64,000 bases of DNA from Brugia malayi (Eukaryota > Nematoda > Chromadorea > Rhabditida > Onchocercidae): positions 7,243,001 to 7,307,000 of the forward strand of contig NW_025062476.1 in the NCBI RefSeq assembly GCF_000002995.4. Reading direction: 5' to 3'. Positions 22,619-36,200 of this stretch are shown here, in pieces. Under the pieces are notes generated by a model that had not been told where the DNA came from, did not search any database, and saw only the letters and a program-made list of their open reading frames with translations. Position 1 is the stretch's first letter. Every line of letters starts with the position of its first letter. Both the position numbers and the translations under genes were made by a program.

Positions 22619-24162
22619 ATGGGTGATGATTATGAAATTTTGGATCCAATCAAAACTGATGCAAAAACTGATGATGAAGCAAAGACTGGGCCACCATCAA
22701 CACCAATGTTGTCCAGCATTAAACAGCCAATTAATACTATTGCTACTGGGCCAACAATTGGTGGAAGTAGAAAGGAAAGTGGAAAGAGTAAAGTAAAAGG
22801 CAAAGCTATTTTGAGAAAAAAAGATGTTGAAATAGAAGTGGAAGAACAAAAACAAAGTAAGAAGAGTGATAATAAAAGATTATCAGATAAGGTTGGTAAA
22901 CAATTAGCAGAAAAAGTAAGTGACAAGAAAATCTTATAGCAAAATAATATATAATACTACTGCTACTGGCCCAACAACTGGAAATAGATGAGTAATAGTA
23001 AATTTTCCTTAGTCGCTCTCCTCTCTCCTCTCTCCTCTCTCTCTTCCACTCTCCTTTTTTCTTTCCGTCGATTATAACTAATTTTTTAATATAATTCATC
23101 AAATGAAATTATTTACAAAAATATAGAAATGAACATTAAGTTTTGCTTATAATAATCAAAAAATTTATTTTGTCGAAATTAAAGTAATCAAAATGGAATC
23201 GTTCTTTTTTTCTTAATGTTTATTTAAGAGAGGGAAAGGGAGAAAGGAGGAAGAGGGAGAGAAAGGAAAAATGATTAAAAAGAATAGAAAAAAAATTAAG
23301 AAATATTTTTTAAAAAAAAAAGAACTATTAAAATTTTTCTGTTTTAGGAGCAAAAACAAAAAAATGACGATGATCGACTCGAAGATGTTTATGGTAATTA
23401 TTATAAAGAAATCAGAATTTTTAACTCTTTTATAATATGCTAATTGATGAGGTTGATTTATTGATTAAATAAAATTGTCTGATCTGAATTAGTTCATCTA
23501 AATCATTCAATAATTCATTAATTTAAATGTTATGTTTGATCATAATAATTAGTTAAACTGAACTACTTTAATATTTAATTAATTTAATTATTCTTTAATC
23601 ACTTTTGCAAGTGATAAATTTAGATATATCAACTTAGTGTAATATTACTATCAATTCAATTATAACTAATAATGCTAAAAATGATAAAATAATATAATTA
23701 AATATTTATAATAAAAATCTATAATTAAAAGTGAAAAATAAATAAGTGCATAAACTTGGTAAAATACAAAAAATTTACATTTGAAGAAAACGTAAAAAAG
23801 TAATCGTGTTCAATTTTTCTTAAAAAAATAAAAAGATAAATAATCTTTTTTAATTTTTCTTAAAAAATATTTACGAAATATGAATTAATATAAAAATAAT
23901 GGATGGAAAAGGAAAGAAAATGCTTAAAACAATTACAAATAATTGTATGACGTTCGTATAATTCTTATTAGTTCAATTTTTTTCTTTTTTTTTCACTTAA
24001 TTAAATTCAAATTTTTTAGAATATGAAAGTGCAGTATCATCAATGAGACGAGCATTTCTTATTGCGACAGCATCAGGATTTCTCATCTGTATCCTTCATT
24101 CATTATTAGGAATCATTTATCTCGGATGTTTGTTTCATTTCATTTTCTTCAATCATAATTAA
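22619..24162 (+). CDS. Lysine-rich single-pass membrane protein, unrecognised (3 exons)
   Basis: Exons 22619-22915, 23348-23393 and 24020-24162 join in phase to give 161 residues. An acceptor (TTTTAATTCCAG) ends at 22579, leaving a 39-nt leader. Residues 1-115 are hydrophilic, first acidic and proline-rich (MGDDYEILDPIKTDAK), then a dense K/E/S stretch. Residues about 123-158 hold one strong membrane helix or a tight hairpin (AFLIATASGFLICILHSLLG then IIYLGCLFHFIFF), followed by a two-residue tail. There is no signal peptide, so the long N-terminus probably faces the cytosol, as in a tail-anchored protein. I do not recognise the family. The last exon reads to a stop with no good donor, but a further exon cannot be excluded in the AT-rich DNA beyond. 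Confidence 0.65.
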
Positions 24163-27100
24163 TTCTTATATTAATTAGGAGCGATTTTTTTTGTAGGATT
24201 TATTTACACTGAAAAAAATAGCTTTAAAGTTTTAAGACTTTTTTGTTAAATTAATCTTTTGGATCCGTTTTAAGTCTTCTTTTCAAATCATAGCAAAATA
24301 TTTTTGCAATAAAATTAATGCCAATTTATGCTTTCTTAAATTAAACAATTTCAAAATTTAATTATGCGTATTGTAAGAGGCTAAAAGAAAGGAATTTTTA
24401 TAACATAATTTTTAAAAAATGAAAATTATTTCGAAAATTAGTTTCCATTTTACTCATTGCAAGTTTTATTTAGTGGAAAATTTTATAATTTCGTTTTAAA
24501 TGTATTACTTTAATTTGAATCTCTCAAATTGGGAAATGGTAAATGCATTGTTAGAGTTCAGTGATAAATGTATGATAGCATTATAAGCAAAGAATTTAAT
24601 TAATTAATTTATTAATTTATTTTTAGATAACAAACAACTTAATTTCAAATTCGATTGAATAAATAATTGATTAGCTCGAAATATCTTCTTTTGATATGAA
24701 TTCCTTTCATTATTAAATCATATTGTTGTGTGTGTGTTTTTTTTTTTTTTTTTTTTTTTTTGCTGTATCTGAATATAAGAAAAGTCAGTAAAATATTTTG
24801 TTGTTAACAAAATATTTTCAGAGACTTTTGAAAAAAAATTAAATGGCTATGAAATTTACGATAATAATAATAAATAAAAAATAGAAGCTTTTTTTTAAAA
24901 AAAAAAAAAAAAGGAAAAATTCGATTACAAATTGTTGCAATATTGTTCTGATTTTTTCTTTTATTTTTTTTTTTTTTTTGGAAGGGAAGAGATGGAGGGA
25001 AGGGAAATTAAATATTTAACTCTTCTTTATCCATCAATTAATTAATTTTATCAATTTGAATTTAAACACTTTTAAGGTTAGAATATTATTTTGATTTATT
25101 GCAATTGTGATCATTTCGTCTTGTTTTATTGTTCTAAAATTTAAGCCATATTAGCAAAGTTTATGTTTATGATTCATATTTAATAACTTCAAAAACTTAA
25201 TTCTGACACAGTGAAACAACTTCATATCATTTAGCAATAAAATGGAAAGAGAAAGGGAGAGAGAGAGAGAGATAATTAGATCACTAAACAGAACAAAACA
25301 TCTATTCAGATTGACCTTTAACCTCCTCTCAAAATATGATTTAATTCAATGCTTCTTAGTCAAAAGTGAAGCTCACTTGCAGATATAAAAACATACAATA
25401 GCGTTTCTAATTGGTTAGCATTAGATAATCAATTGAATAATGAATTAAATGAATTTTTTTCTTTTAAATTAACACTATTAAATTAATCTTTAACTCTTTA
25501 ACCTATAACACAAATTATATTCAACAATTAAACAATAATGTATTGTTGATTATAATGCAAATAATGCTTAATCATTTAACATTTTATTGATAAAATTTCG
25601 TTTTTTACATATTCTTTTTTACGAGCCATTTGAGTGAAAACAATTTAGAATTTGGTCAATTCGAAAAAATTTAAGCAAAAATTAACTAATTCATATTATA
25701 TCCTCAATTTGTTGAAATATGTGAAATTTGCAAGATTAAATAATTAAAATGTCAACGATAAAAAAATGGATATAATTGAATATAAAATTGCATTCAGTAT
25801 TTAATTTCATTTACTAAATTTTTCCTTTTAATTCCAATTCTAAATTTACATAATACTTAAAATTAATATTTAGTTTTATTTACTAGATATTAACTTTACA
25901 TTCTAATAATTTTATATTATTATGTCATAGATTTAAAAAAAAAAATTGTTTGAAATGATAAGCAAAAACTTTTAATTAAAATTAATTTATGTTTCTGGAT
26001 AATTTAAAAGACAATAAGTTATCAATGGAATAGATAACAATAAAAAATTTGCTGAAATTAGTCATAAAATCAATTTCCTGCATAAACCGATTGCATAAAA
26101 TCAAATATTACATCAATTTTTGTTAATTTTTAAATTAATATTTTTCAATTCGAATGCTTATATTTATATCTTACATGTCTTACATTTCAATATTTCAAGT
26201 TAATATTTCAACTAGAATTTTCTGTTTTATTCACTTAAAAAAGTTCTAAATTAACTTAAATATAAATTAAGAAAATTTTTGTAGTCAACTACAGCAATAT
26301 TTAATAAAATTAATAATGTCTAATTTCGTTTGTTAGATTTTAAACTTCAACAATTTTTGTAAAACTGTGAAAAAGAAAATCAGTATCGGTTTTTTTTTTG
26401 TCCTTGTAGAATTTTAAATCAAAAAAAAAGAAGAACTTCAGTTAAATGTATTAAATTTAAGTTTCAACCTAGATAAAAAAAAGAAATGTTCATTTGTTAT
26501 TCCTTCATTTTAAGCAATTTAGAATTTATTATTTCTTTATTTAGCATTACACTCATTTGGTGGTATTTTCACATTGTAAAAATGAATCATATAGTAGTGC
26601 GACAGTATATACTTCAAAAGTAATAACTCAGTAGCAATGACAAAGGACAAATTAGAAGGGTAAAGGTCATATTGCTCCATTTCACCTTTTTCCCACTCTT
26701 TGACCACTCTTTTCTTTTGCCCTTTTTTCTTCTTCCTTCTCTTTTTATCAATCTCCTCTTAGTTATTTGTTCACCACTTGGTCATTTATCCACTTTCTGG
26801 TCACTTAAAGAAGTGGACAAGCGAATACCACACTGCCATCAGCTAAGTCTCATATCGATTCTGGATGACCTCTAATATTTTTTTTTTTCTTTTTTGTCTC
26901 TCTCTTTTTATTATTCTTTGCTATGCCAGTACTGAAGCCCTATAGTAAACATTCTATCAACCAAGAATTCATTAACAAGATATCCCGGGAAAAGTTACTG
27001 TAGAGAAATGAAAAGGAAGACGAAGTAAAAGTGTGAGTAAAAGGAAAGTAAAATTTTTAGATTAAATTCATTCATCTACTTTTATTTAGACGACTAACTA

Positions 27101-27287
27101 TTTTTTTTCTTGCTAATTCTACTTCATAATAAATTACTAAATAATTTTAATTTAAAATTTAAAAGAATAAATTTTAATCTTGCTACTGATTCCTTTTTTG
27201 TTATTAAATTTTATTTTTAGCAATGATAACTTATATAAAAGATTTAATAAATTTAATTTAACAAAAAAAAAAAAAAAACATTTTTAG
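24163..27287. other. AT-rich intergenic DNA
   Basis: About 3.1 kb with long T and A runs (24740-24763, 24894-24912, 24964-24980) and a (GA)n run near 25255-25272. A less AT-rich pyrimidine-rich block at 26660-26870 has one short open frame that has no family signature. No exon is supported. Confidence 0.5.
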
Positions 27288-27306
27288 TGCAACTTCTCCA
27301 AAAAAA

Positions 27307-29838
27307 ATGTTCAGTACTTTCCAAACATTTCTAATTATTGCATTTATTGAACAATTTTTAACTCAACCTATCGATGAAATCTCTCCAACACCAAAAAATG
27401 AAAATCAGGTAAAAGTTTCAAAATGTAATTAAACATTTTCAGTTTTATTAAAAAGAGAAATTTGAAAATAAATGAATAAAATAAAAATTCTTTCAACTTA
27501 TCATTGTCAAATATATCATCTGATAATAATATAACACGAGAAGAGGTAATTATTATAAATAAATGTACAATTTGTGAATTTTAGTGATAAATTATTAACA
27601 AATATTTTAGGAAGTTAAAAAATCAAAATTTAAATTTCCTTCATTTTTTTGTTTTGTAATTGAATTTTATTTCAATCAAATTATAGCGCAATGTTTAGTA
27701 AAACAATAATAAATTATACAATTTTAATTTTCTATTAGCAAATATGCTTAATATGTCAAGAGAAGCAACAAAGATACGATGATGGCGATGATGGAGATGG
27801 AATAAAAATTGCTCCATTACTTGAATATGATAAAACAATGGTTGGTGGATTTTAAATATAATTAATTTAACTTTCAATTTAAGACGTTAAACAATAAAAT
27901 TTAAAAGATAAAAGAAATATTAACAGATCATTGCAATTGCACATTTTTTCTCATTCTGTTCTATGATTATTTAAAATACTTCCATCTAATCTAATATTAT
28001 ATTAGTAATTGTAATTGTAATAAAAAAGCACAATCTAAATTATTTCTTCATCATTCATTTCATTTAAAATCTTTTCAATGTGTATTAGGTAAAATGTTTA
28101 ATTAAAATGTAATAGAAATCAAATTGAATAATTCAGGGAATTGATAATCTTGATGAAATTGAAAATGAAGTATTACTGATCAATTCAACGGCATGGCTGC
28201 AAAATCCAACTGATCCAAAAGATTGGAAAGATGAAGTAGCGAAGGTTACAGTTTCGATTTAAAACTTATTCACTAACAAATTAAATAAAATTGAAATGAA
28301 TGTTGCAGGAGGTAAAAATATTGAATTATATGCTATTAAGTAATAGATATGGAAGCATAATGACTTATATGTTATTAACAAGAAAAGTATTATATTATTT
28401 AATAATAAATATTAAAATATAAAAGACTAATGTGAAAATATCGGGCTAATCTTGAAGCTAACAAATATGATACTAAAGTTAGTAAATGACAGAAAAAAAA
28501 AATTTGATAGCTATAATTGTGAATTATCTTTTTCTTTTTTTCATGAAATGGCAAATATGTAATCAATAGTTATGAAAAAAAATATCGAAATACCAAAATG
28601 GTTGTTGTAAATTTAAAAAAAAAAAAATCTTCTTTATAAATTTAAAATAATTGCCTGTAAAAGAAAGGAAAAAACCAAAAATTTTTTCTCGTTTTTTTAC
28701 TCAGAGAAAAAAACAAAAATTTGTAAATTTATCAGAAATTAAAAATTAACTTTTTAAAAAAATATTGCGAAGAATTTTGAATGAAAATAATTGAAATAAT
28801 CGATGAAAACACTGGAATAATTTTTTTTTTTTTACTTTTATAATAATTGATAAAAATATTGAAATAATTAATGGAAATGATTTGCAGTTTCAAGGAGTGT
28901 ACCAAACACTTGAATTAAATGAAGCAAACAATCAATTGAAAGCATTGAAAGTGAAGGGGAATGCATTTGAAATGGAAAAAGATGCGAATAAAAGAAATGC
29001 ATTGAAGAAATGGCATCGTTTACCGATTATTCGACTTCGAATTCATAAAATTGAACAGAGCATTTTAGATGGTGACAGTTTTGGTGACAGCATTGGTGCA
29101 CTTCAGCACATTGATAATATTCGGAATTTAGCTAATGAGGTAAAGTTTTAATGTGAAATAATGTTGCTGTAGTTTATCTTATTGTTATTTGCATTATTTG
29201 ATAATAATTAATTGATTAATTAATTAGTTCTTATTTTATTAATTTTTGATTGTTTGAAAAAAAAAAAAAAGTAAAATAATATTATTAAAATCATTATCGT
29301 TGCTATTATTTGATTTGCCAAATAATTGACTATTTTGTCAAAAAATCTTATCGAATATTTTTTAAAACTGTTTTAGAGCATAAATTTACAAATTTAAAAC
29401 TGTTTTAGAGTAAAATTTTAATGTTTAATAACAAGAACTAGAATTAATGATAAAATCAGTATGTATGAAAGAAATTTTTGAAAAAATTTAACAGAATAAT
29501 TTTTTTTTTAATTTTTTGCTGTGCACCTTAAAAAACAAAAAAAAAAAAAAAGGAAGGAAAAATGAATTTTACAAATCAGAATTGGAAACAAATAATAGAA
29601 ATGAAATATAGATAACGTCATAAACGGGTATTTGTTTACGATTTTAATAATAATTTTTTTTGTAATTTAGATTTCGAAAGTTCTTCAAGAAGTATACAAT
29701 TACTATAAGCAAATGGACAATGAATTATCTGAAAGTTACAATATTTTGACGGATATTGAAGATAAACTTAATGCAAAACGTGAAAAAGACGGCAAAGTTA
29801 GACGTTCTAAATGCATTTGGTTTATTTGCTATGATTGA
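27307..29838 (+). CDS. Secreted helical protein of unknown family (5 exons)
   Basis: Exons 27307-27408, 27739-27840, 28137-28244, 28888-29139 and 29671-29838 are all phase 0 and give 243 residues. An acceptor (CATTTTTAG) ends at 27287, leaving a 19-nt leader. The N-terminus is a signal peptide (MFSTFQTFLIIAFIEQFL). The mature part opens with a CxxC pair (QICLICQEK) and an acidic loop (DDGDDGDG). A middle with tryptophans follows (STAWLQNPTDPKDWKDE), and exons 4 and 5 are long and helix-rich. The chain ends with a second cysteine pair in CIWFICYD at the very C-terminus. Four mature cysteines at the two ends suggest disulfides that tie the termini together. I do not recognise the family. A secreted, filarial- or nematode-restricted product is the reasonable inference. 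Confidence 0.8.
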
Positions 29839-32681
29839 AGAAAATAAAATTTCAATTTAATTACTTAGTGATAAAATAACATTTAACAATGCTATTTCAA
29901 GTATGTCTTTTTTTCTAACAATGCGTAAATATATCATTTAACATTAATGCATTCAAATTTAATAAAAATAAATAATACATAAAACTTCTAAATTATCTAA
30001 TTTAGAAATGTTGAAAATTTCTTCCATAACTGCAATGCTTGCAAATATTCCTCATATTTAAATTTTTTTAGAATAAAAGTTTCGAAACTCTAGAATTCAT
30101 TTACATCTTTATTCATATTTCATTCGTAATATTTAAAAATTTAAAAATGGAAAAAAACAAACTAATTGTTTGCCAAACTTAATATTAACATTATTTCATG
30201 TTTTTTTTTTTTTTTCATTCATTTCACAGTTTGTTAATTTAAAAAAAGTTTTTTTTTGAAGAATGGATTTTTTTTTTTAATAAATATCACTCAATTATTA
30301 AAATGTTACTCAATTTCGTTTTACAATATTAATTGTGTTAAATGAATTGTTTAATTAAAATGCAGACTTATTGCCGATAAAGTTAATTGTAAGTTAACAA
30401 ATCAAAAAAAGTTTTTGGTTTAATTGCGCCCAGCAAAGAAACGATAATGCGCAATAGTCGCAGAAGTTTCAGTTTATAATCAAAGTGCATATTATCATGA
30501 AAAATACAATTAAAGTTCTTCGTTTTCTGGCAAAAGCAAAATTTAAAATAATAACTTTTTTATCGATTTATTATTTTGTTTATCATTTATTTAGTATGCT
30601 AAATTTTTTGAATGAAAAAAAGAGTTAATTTAAGGCAGATGAAAATTCCTACTAGAATCTACTAATTTTTGATAGGTCTAAAAATTGAAATCGGATTTTT
30701 TAGAATTGAAACATTAAGTTTAAAATGCAATATAAATTCGAAGTTGGAACTTTTAAAATTGAAAGATAAGTTTAAAATTATAATGCCAGTTTGAATGAAT
30801 GAATTAATGAATAGGTTTAAAATATTTCAACAGTAATTTTAAATGTAATTTTTTTTAAAAAAAAATTGATTTTTAATAATTAAATGAAAAAAGCGATATC
30901 GTAAAAATCAGTATATATTATTATATATTATTAATTAATTAATTTTTTCCACTCTTACAATCTTATTTTGCAACATTATTGCATAAATTTAGTATCAAAA
31001 ATATTAAAATAATTGTTAAAATAATAATTGTCAGAAAGAAAAGCTAAGTATCTTAAAAAATTTAAAACAAATATTTGACCAATATATTTCTTGTTTAAGT
31101 AAAATAAATTTAACCTGAAATAATAATATCCACACGTATTGTATACGTAGCATACGTAATATTTCTTTCATTATTACAAAAAAATGATAAACTTAAATTT
31201 AACAATGAAAATTATATAGTAATCATGCAAATTTTTTAGTATTAATGTAAAAAAAAGAAATATCATCGCTTAATTATTTTAATAGTCAAATTATGATATG
31301 ATATGATATGAATGATCAATGATCAAGCGAGCAGTGATATTTTGTAAAAAAAAAATAAATAAATAATTAAACTCTGTTGCGTGAAAATTTTTATATATAT
31401 ATATATATATTAATACAATTACAAAAGATATAAATAACATAAGAAGAAAAAGGGAGAGAGAGAGAGAAAGAAAGAATGAATGAGTGAGTGTAGCAAATCA
31501 ATGGAGAAATATGTTTAGCAAAATAATTAAAATTAAAAAATTTTTAATATAAAAGAGAGAAAAATTCAATCATATTTTTTATTCAGAAATGTATTTTTTT
31601 GCTTTTACTAAGAATTACATTAATCAAAGAAAGAGAAAAAAACAAAGAAAAAGAAGAACGAATTAATTTGTTTTCAAACTATTTATGTTAAATAATTGCA
31701 TTAAATATTTACGAATTTAATTGCATTTATGAATTAAAATTACATAAGTAAAATAGAATTAACATTTGGGAAATTTATTAGAAGAAAGAAATAACAGCAT
31801 TTAAAGAATTCTTAATCATTTAAAATTTAATTCCAAATTTTTTTTTTTTTTTTTTTTTGAAAAATCAAAAATATAAAAGTAGGAAATATTTAAATAAAAT
31901 TTTAATGCAATTTTCTTTTTTAATGAATAAAGAAAAGTAAAGAAGAAAAAAAGCATTTTGTGTATTATATACTCTTTTTTTGTTGTTTTGTTTTGTTAAA
32001 GTTCTTTTCCATATGTTAAAGATTTCATAAATCATTTGAATAAAATGAAAAAATAAAAGAAAAAGAAGGAAAAAAATTTTCTTTTATCAGTATTTACAAA
32101 GATTTAAAGCTAATCAATTGAATGAAAACGAAACAAATTACAATCTGAAATATATTAAATTCATTAATAAAATCTTAAAATCTAATTAATGTAGCAAAAA
32201 CAAAAAAAAAAAAAAAAACAAAAAGAAAAATAAGCATTTAATTAGACAAAATACACAGACAAAACAACTAAACAAATATCATACAATAAAGTAAGAAAGA
32301 AAGAAAATAGATAGAAAACTTTAAAATAGGCAAATTTAAATAAACATCGATCAGAAGCAATGTATTATCTAATTTAATTGGATCAATATTGTTACCAATC
32401 AATAATTCGACATATAATAATGTTTTTCATATAATAATGTAACTTCTACTTTTAGATTTTTTTTCTTTATTTTGTTTTTCTGCGTTAATTTTTCTTATCT
32501 ATTATAATTCAAAAAAGGAACTTTTAAACTGTTAAGCAAAAATTTTTTTAAAAATAATTTTTGATATGAAAAAAAATTCAATTATTTTTTAAATACATAT
32601 AATCAAACTATATTCATCTCACATAACATTTTAATTTTAACAATTAATCCAATCAACCAATCAATCAATCAATCGATACAA
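29839..32681. other. AT-rich intergenic DNA
   Basis: No exon is supported. Contains several T and A runs of more than 12 nt (about 30200, 31840, 32205), a (TA)n run at 31391-31410, a (GA)n tract near 31452-31470, and a (TCAA)n run at 32652-32676. It separates two convergent transcription units. Confidence 0.5.
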
Positions 32682-32880
32682 TCAATCAGCACTATGACTG
32701 CGGTGGAGTAAATCGGAAAATGTTCCAATCAGCGGACCAATAATTGTAAAGCTTTGTTGTGAATTTTGCTCTTGACGTAAAACGTGATACGCTAAGCGTT
32801 GATCCATCATTGCATAATAATTTCGAATGTTGTTGCGCAGAAAGCGAATCATCAGGTAATGATCTTGAATTGAATTGCTT
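32682..32880 (-). other. Coding-like island just past the Rab11-FIP stop
   Basis: This 199-bp block is far less AT-rich than its surroundings and follows a good acceptor (AAATTATAG at 32881). Two minus-strand frames are open through it. The more protein-like one ends in TGA at 32682 and reads DHYLMIRFLRNNIRNYYAM, MDQRLAYHVLRQEQNSQQ and TIIGPLIGTFSDLLHRS. The Rab11-FIP last exon has a good donor (CAG then GTAACC at 33270) 15 nt beyond its stop, so splicing could join this block as a 3'UTR exon, an alternative C-terminus or a downstream small cistron. Continuing straight from the FIP donor at 33733 would use the other frame. I cannot decide which, and recognise no family. Confidence 0.5.
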
Positions 32881-33284
32881 CTATAATTTTAATACTTTTA
32901 GTAGGTGAATTTTTGTTTGTTGAATAAATCTAAAAATAATTAATGATTAAAAAGAATTCTTTTTTCAGAATAATTTTTTAATTTAATATTAACAATTTAT
33001 GAAAAAAATTTAATATTAACAATTTGAGGGAAAAAAGAAAAGAAAAGGAGAAAATATGAAAAATAAAAAAAGAGAGAAAACAAAACAATTCAAAAAATTT
33101 AGTTATATTTCAAAATGCAATAAAGTTTACTAAATTTCATTATAAAATCTAATACTTATTTTAATCTTAAATTTATATAATAAGTTTGCATTTAATTTTT
33201 TTTTTTCATTTTTCATCTTTCATCAAAATTATTTAAGAGTGAAATAAGAAAAAAAAAAGTGATGGTTACCTGATCGAGAAATTG

Positions 33285-36200
33285 TCAACTGCTATCGGTT
33301 AATTCCTTTTCATCTTTCTCCTTAATTTCCAAAATTTCCGGATGCAATTCAATAACCCGCATTAATATACCATTAATATAATTTCGTAATTTTTGATTAC
33401 ATATTTCTTGTTCTTTTAATGCATTCATTAGCTAAAAATTTAAGTATATAATTTCTTTTTTTGTCTTTTTTTTATGTTTTTTATTTTTGAAAATATTTTA
33501 TAGCTAAAAATTAACATATATAATCCCTTTTTTACTTTTTTCTGTTTTCTTTTTTGTTGATATTTTTTTATAATTTAAATTTTTTCAAAATATTTTAATT
33601 GATATATTTGTTGAAAAGAAAAAAAAAATTTATACAAAAAATTTTATTTCAATTATTTTTAACAAATAAAATATTAAAAGGAACAGAGAGAGAGGGGGAG
33701 GAAGGGAGAGAGAGAAATAAAAGGAATTAAACCTCGGTAGAATCTTTGCCACTTAATTCGTCAGCTAATGATAGCTTTGGATCATCGTCAAAATTTTTCA
33801 ACAAATTTTGACCAGCTTCAATCGAGTCATGTATTAATTGTGCTTGTAAATCTTCAATTTGCCGTTTTAACTCTTTGTTCTCTTTTCGATATCGATTCAC
33901 TTCATTTTCCAACGATATTATCTAAATAATTAAAATATGTGTTATATACTTAACGATGAAAAGTTATTTAAATTAGCTAAGATTATTCACGAAAAAAAAA
34001 AAAAGAAAAAAAATTTATATTATTCAAAACAAAAAGGAAAATAAAGGAAATTTTTAATTATTAATTGCATGAATTAATGATTTAAAATTGAAGACAACAA
34101 AACGATATAAATATAATTAAATTACATATGTTTCATTAATCACTGATAATATATAATCATTAAAATTTTATTTGATTAAAATGATAGAAAAACAAGGGAG
34201 ATTAACAAAAGATGATAAAAGAAAACAAATAAATAAAAATTACACTAAATTAATTATAATAAAAATTTGATGTTTATATGCCAAGTAAAAATTTCATACT
34301 TATTTGTTCAATAAAAATTTGATCGTTTTGTTGGGAAAAATTTGATATTTACTTGTTCAGTAACTGATGTTCTCGGCAATGCTTCATTTTTTTGTCGCCT
34401 TAATTCGTCCGTTTGTCGCGAAAGTTCCTCAACCAATTCTGAACTACTATCAATGTCTTGCTGTGCTTCCTCACGAAACCTTTAATTAAATGCTAAATGA
34501 ATAAAATTTCAAATAGCAAAAAAGGAAAAAATAATAGCACTTTGAATTATATTCCTAATTTCTGAGTCACATTGATTATTCCTTTTTTTATATTTATAAT
34601 AAATTTTTTTTAAAAAACCAATAATCATAGACTCAGTTATTCATTAATTAATTCAAATTTTCATTTTTATTTTGAACTTCATCTGATCAATTCTTAGTAA
34701 TAAAAATTTTATCACTAGCGTTCAATTTAAGCACTTTATTCTCGCTGTTATCACAATATGCTATATTTTATATAATATAAACTTTGTTCTATAATTTATA
34801 CATAACACTTAAAAGGGCAATTAAATTAATAAATTATTAATGTTAAACCTTTTAAAATCTCTCTCAATTTTAATTCGAGTTTCCTCTAATGTTTCACACA
34901 TTGCATTTGCTTCAATCAGTTGATCTTGTGCACTTTCAAGATTCAATTGTAAATGAAGCATATCATTTTGCATTTTATCCTTCTCTTTCCTCAAGCCAGC
35001 ACAATCTTTTTCTAGCATCTGTTAAGATTTAATTAACATTATTTCGTTTTTTTACTACAAAGAAAAATTTTATTACAATCACTTTTCTAAAATTTAACTT
35101 TCATTATTTTACTTTTTTCTAGCATTCATTAAAATTTAATTACTATTATTGTTATTATTAGTTCACCTTTTAAAATTTAATTATTATTACTTCATTTCTC
35201 TAGTACTTGTTAAAACTATCGCGTATATTCTGCTAATATCTATTCTAATTAATTCACATTTTTTAATTATTAATTAAGCTCATCAGAGTGAACTGCTGAT
35301 TGAAACTACTATTGCATCATTTTTTCTAACAGCTGCGAAATTGAGTTATTATTGTTATTATTATTATTACTATTATTATTGCTATTATTATTTTCCTAGT
35401 ATTTGCTAAAATTATTAGTGCTTCATCTTTAATATCATCAATGATTTTATTATGCAAATGTAGAATTAATGATGCTTAAATGATTCAAACTTTGTATGAC
35501 AATAAAAAACTAAAAATTTCACAAAAATACAAAGAGAAACCTGATATTTTAAAGCAGCACTTTCTATTTCCAATTGCTTTTCACGTTCCATTCTTGATAT
35601 AATATCACGATTACGGCTTTTTTCTTCTATTAATTTTTCCTTCCACCTATAAATGAAAAGAAATGAAATAATTGAAAATTGTTAACTTAATTTTCAAAAT
35701 ATTATAAATTTTGGAGAAAAATTTTTTAAACTAAAAATGAAAATTTTAAACTTATTTCCATGTCAAAAAAAAAAGAGAAAAGCACACAATTTTTGGTATT
35801 TTTTCGCTTTTTTTGCTCTTTTTTATATTGTATTTTTTAAAAACAAAAATAAATTTTTTTAATTGAAAAATAATAATTAGTAAAAGTTCGGTAAAATTAT
35901 TATTATTATTTTTGTCCAATGAATAGCTATTGTAAGTGGAAATGAAATTATAAAATGATTAAAAAAATGATTGGTTTTTTTTAATTGAAAAGGAAGAAAC
36001 AATATTTCTATCATATTTTTTAATTCTTTTTATTTATTTATTTTTTTTTTTTTTTTGGACTTCTTTATTTTTGAAAAAATAAGCAACTCCGTTAAAAAGA
36101 AAAAGAAATGATTGCAATTTTAAGTAAGTTTCTGATACTAAATATAAATTTTGATAATTAAAAAAGAGATCTTTTTTAGCAAAGTCCTTTTTAAAAAAAA

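Noticed and set aside
22630..22926. 98-codon minus-strand frame
   Set aside because: Antisense shadow of exon 1 of the lysine-rich membrane protein, whose frame continues in phase into two further exons.
28309..28318. Possible micro-exon GAG between exons 3 and 4 of the secreted protein
   Set aside because: A TGCAG acceptor is followed at once by a GAG/GTAAAA donor, but a 3-nt exon cannot be supported without transcript reads; the model works without it.
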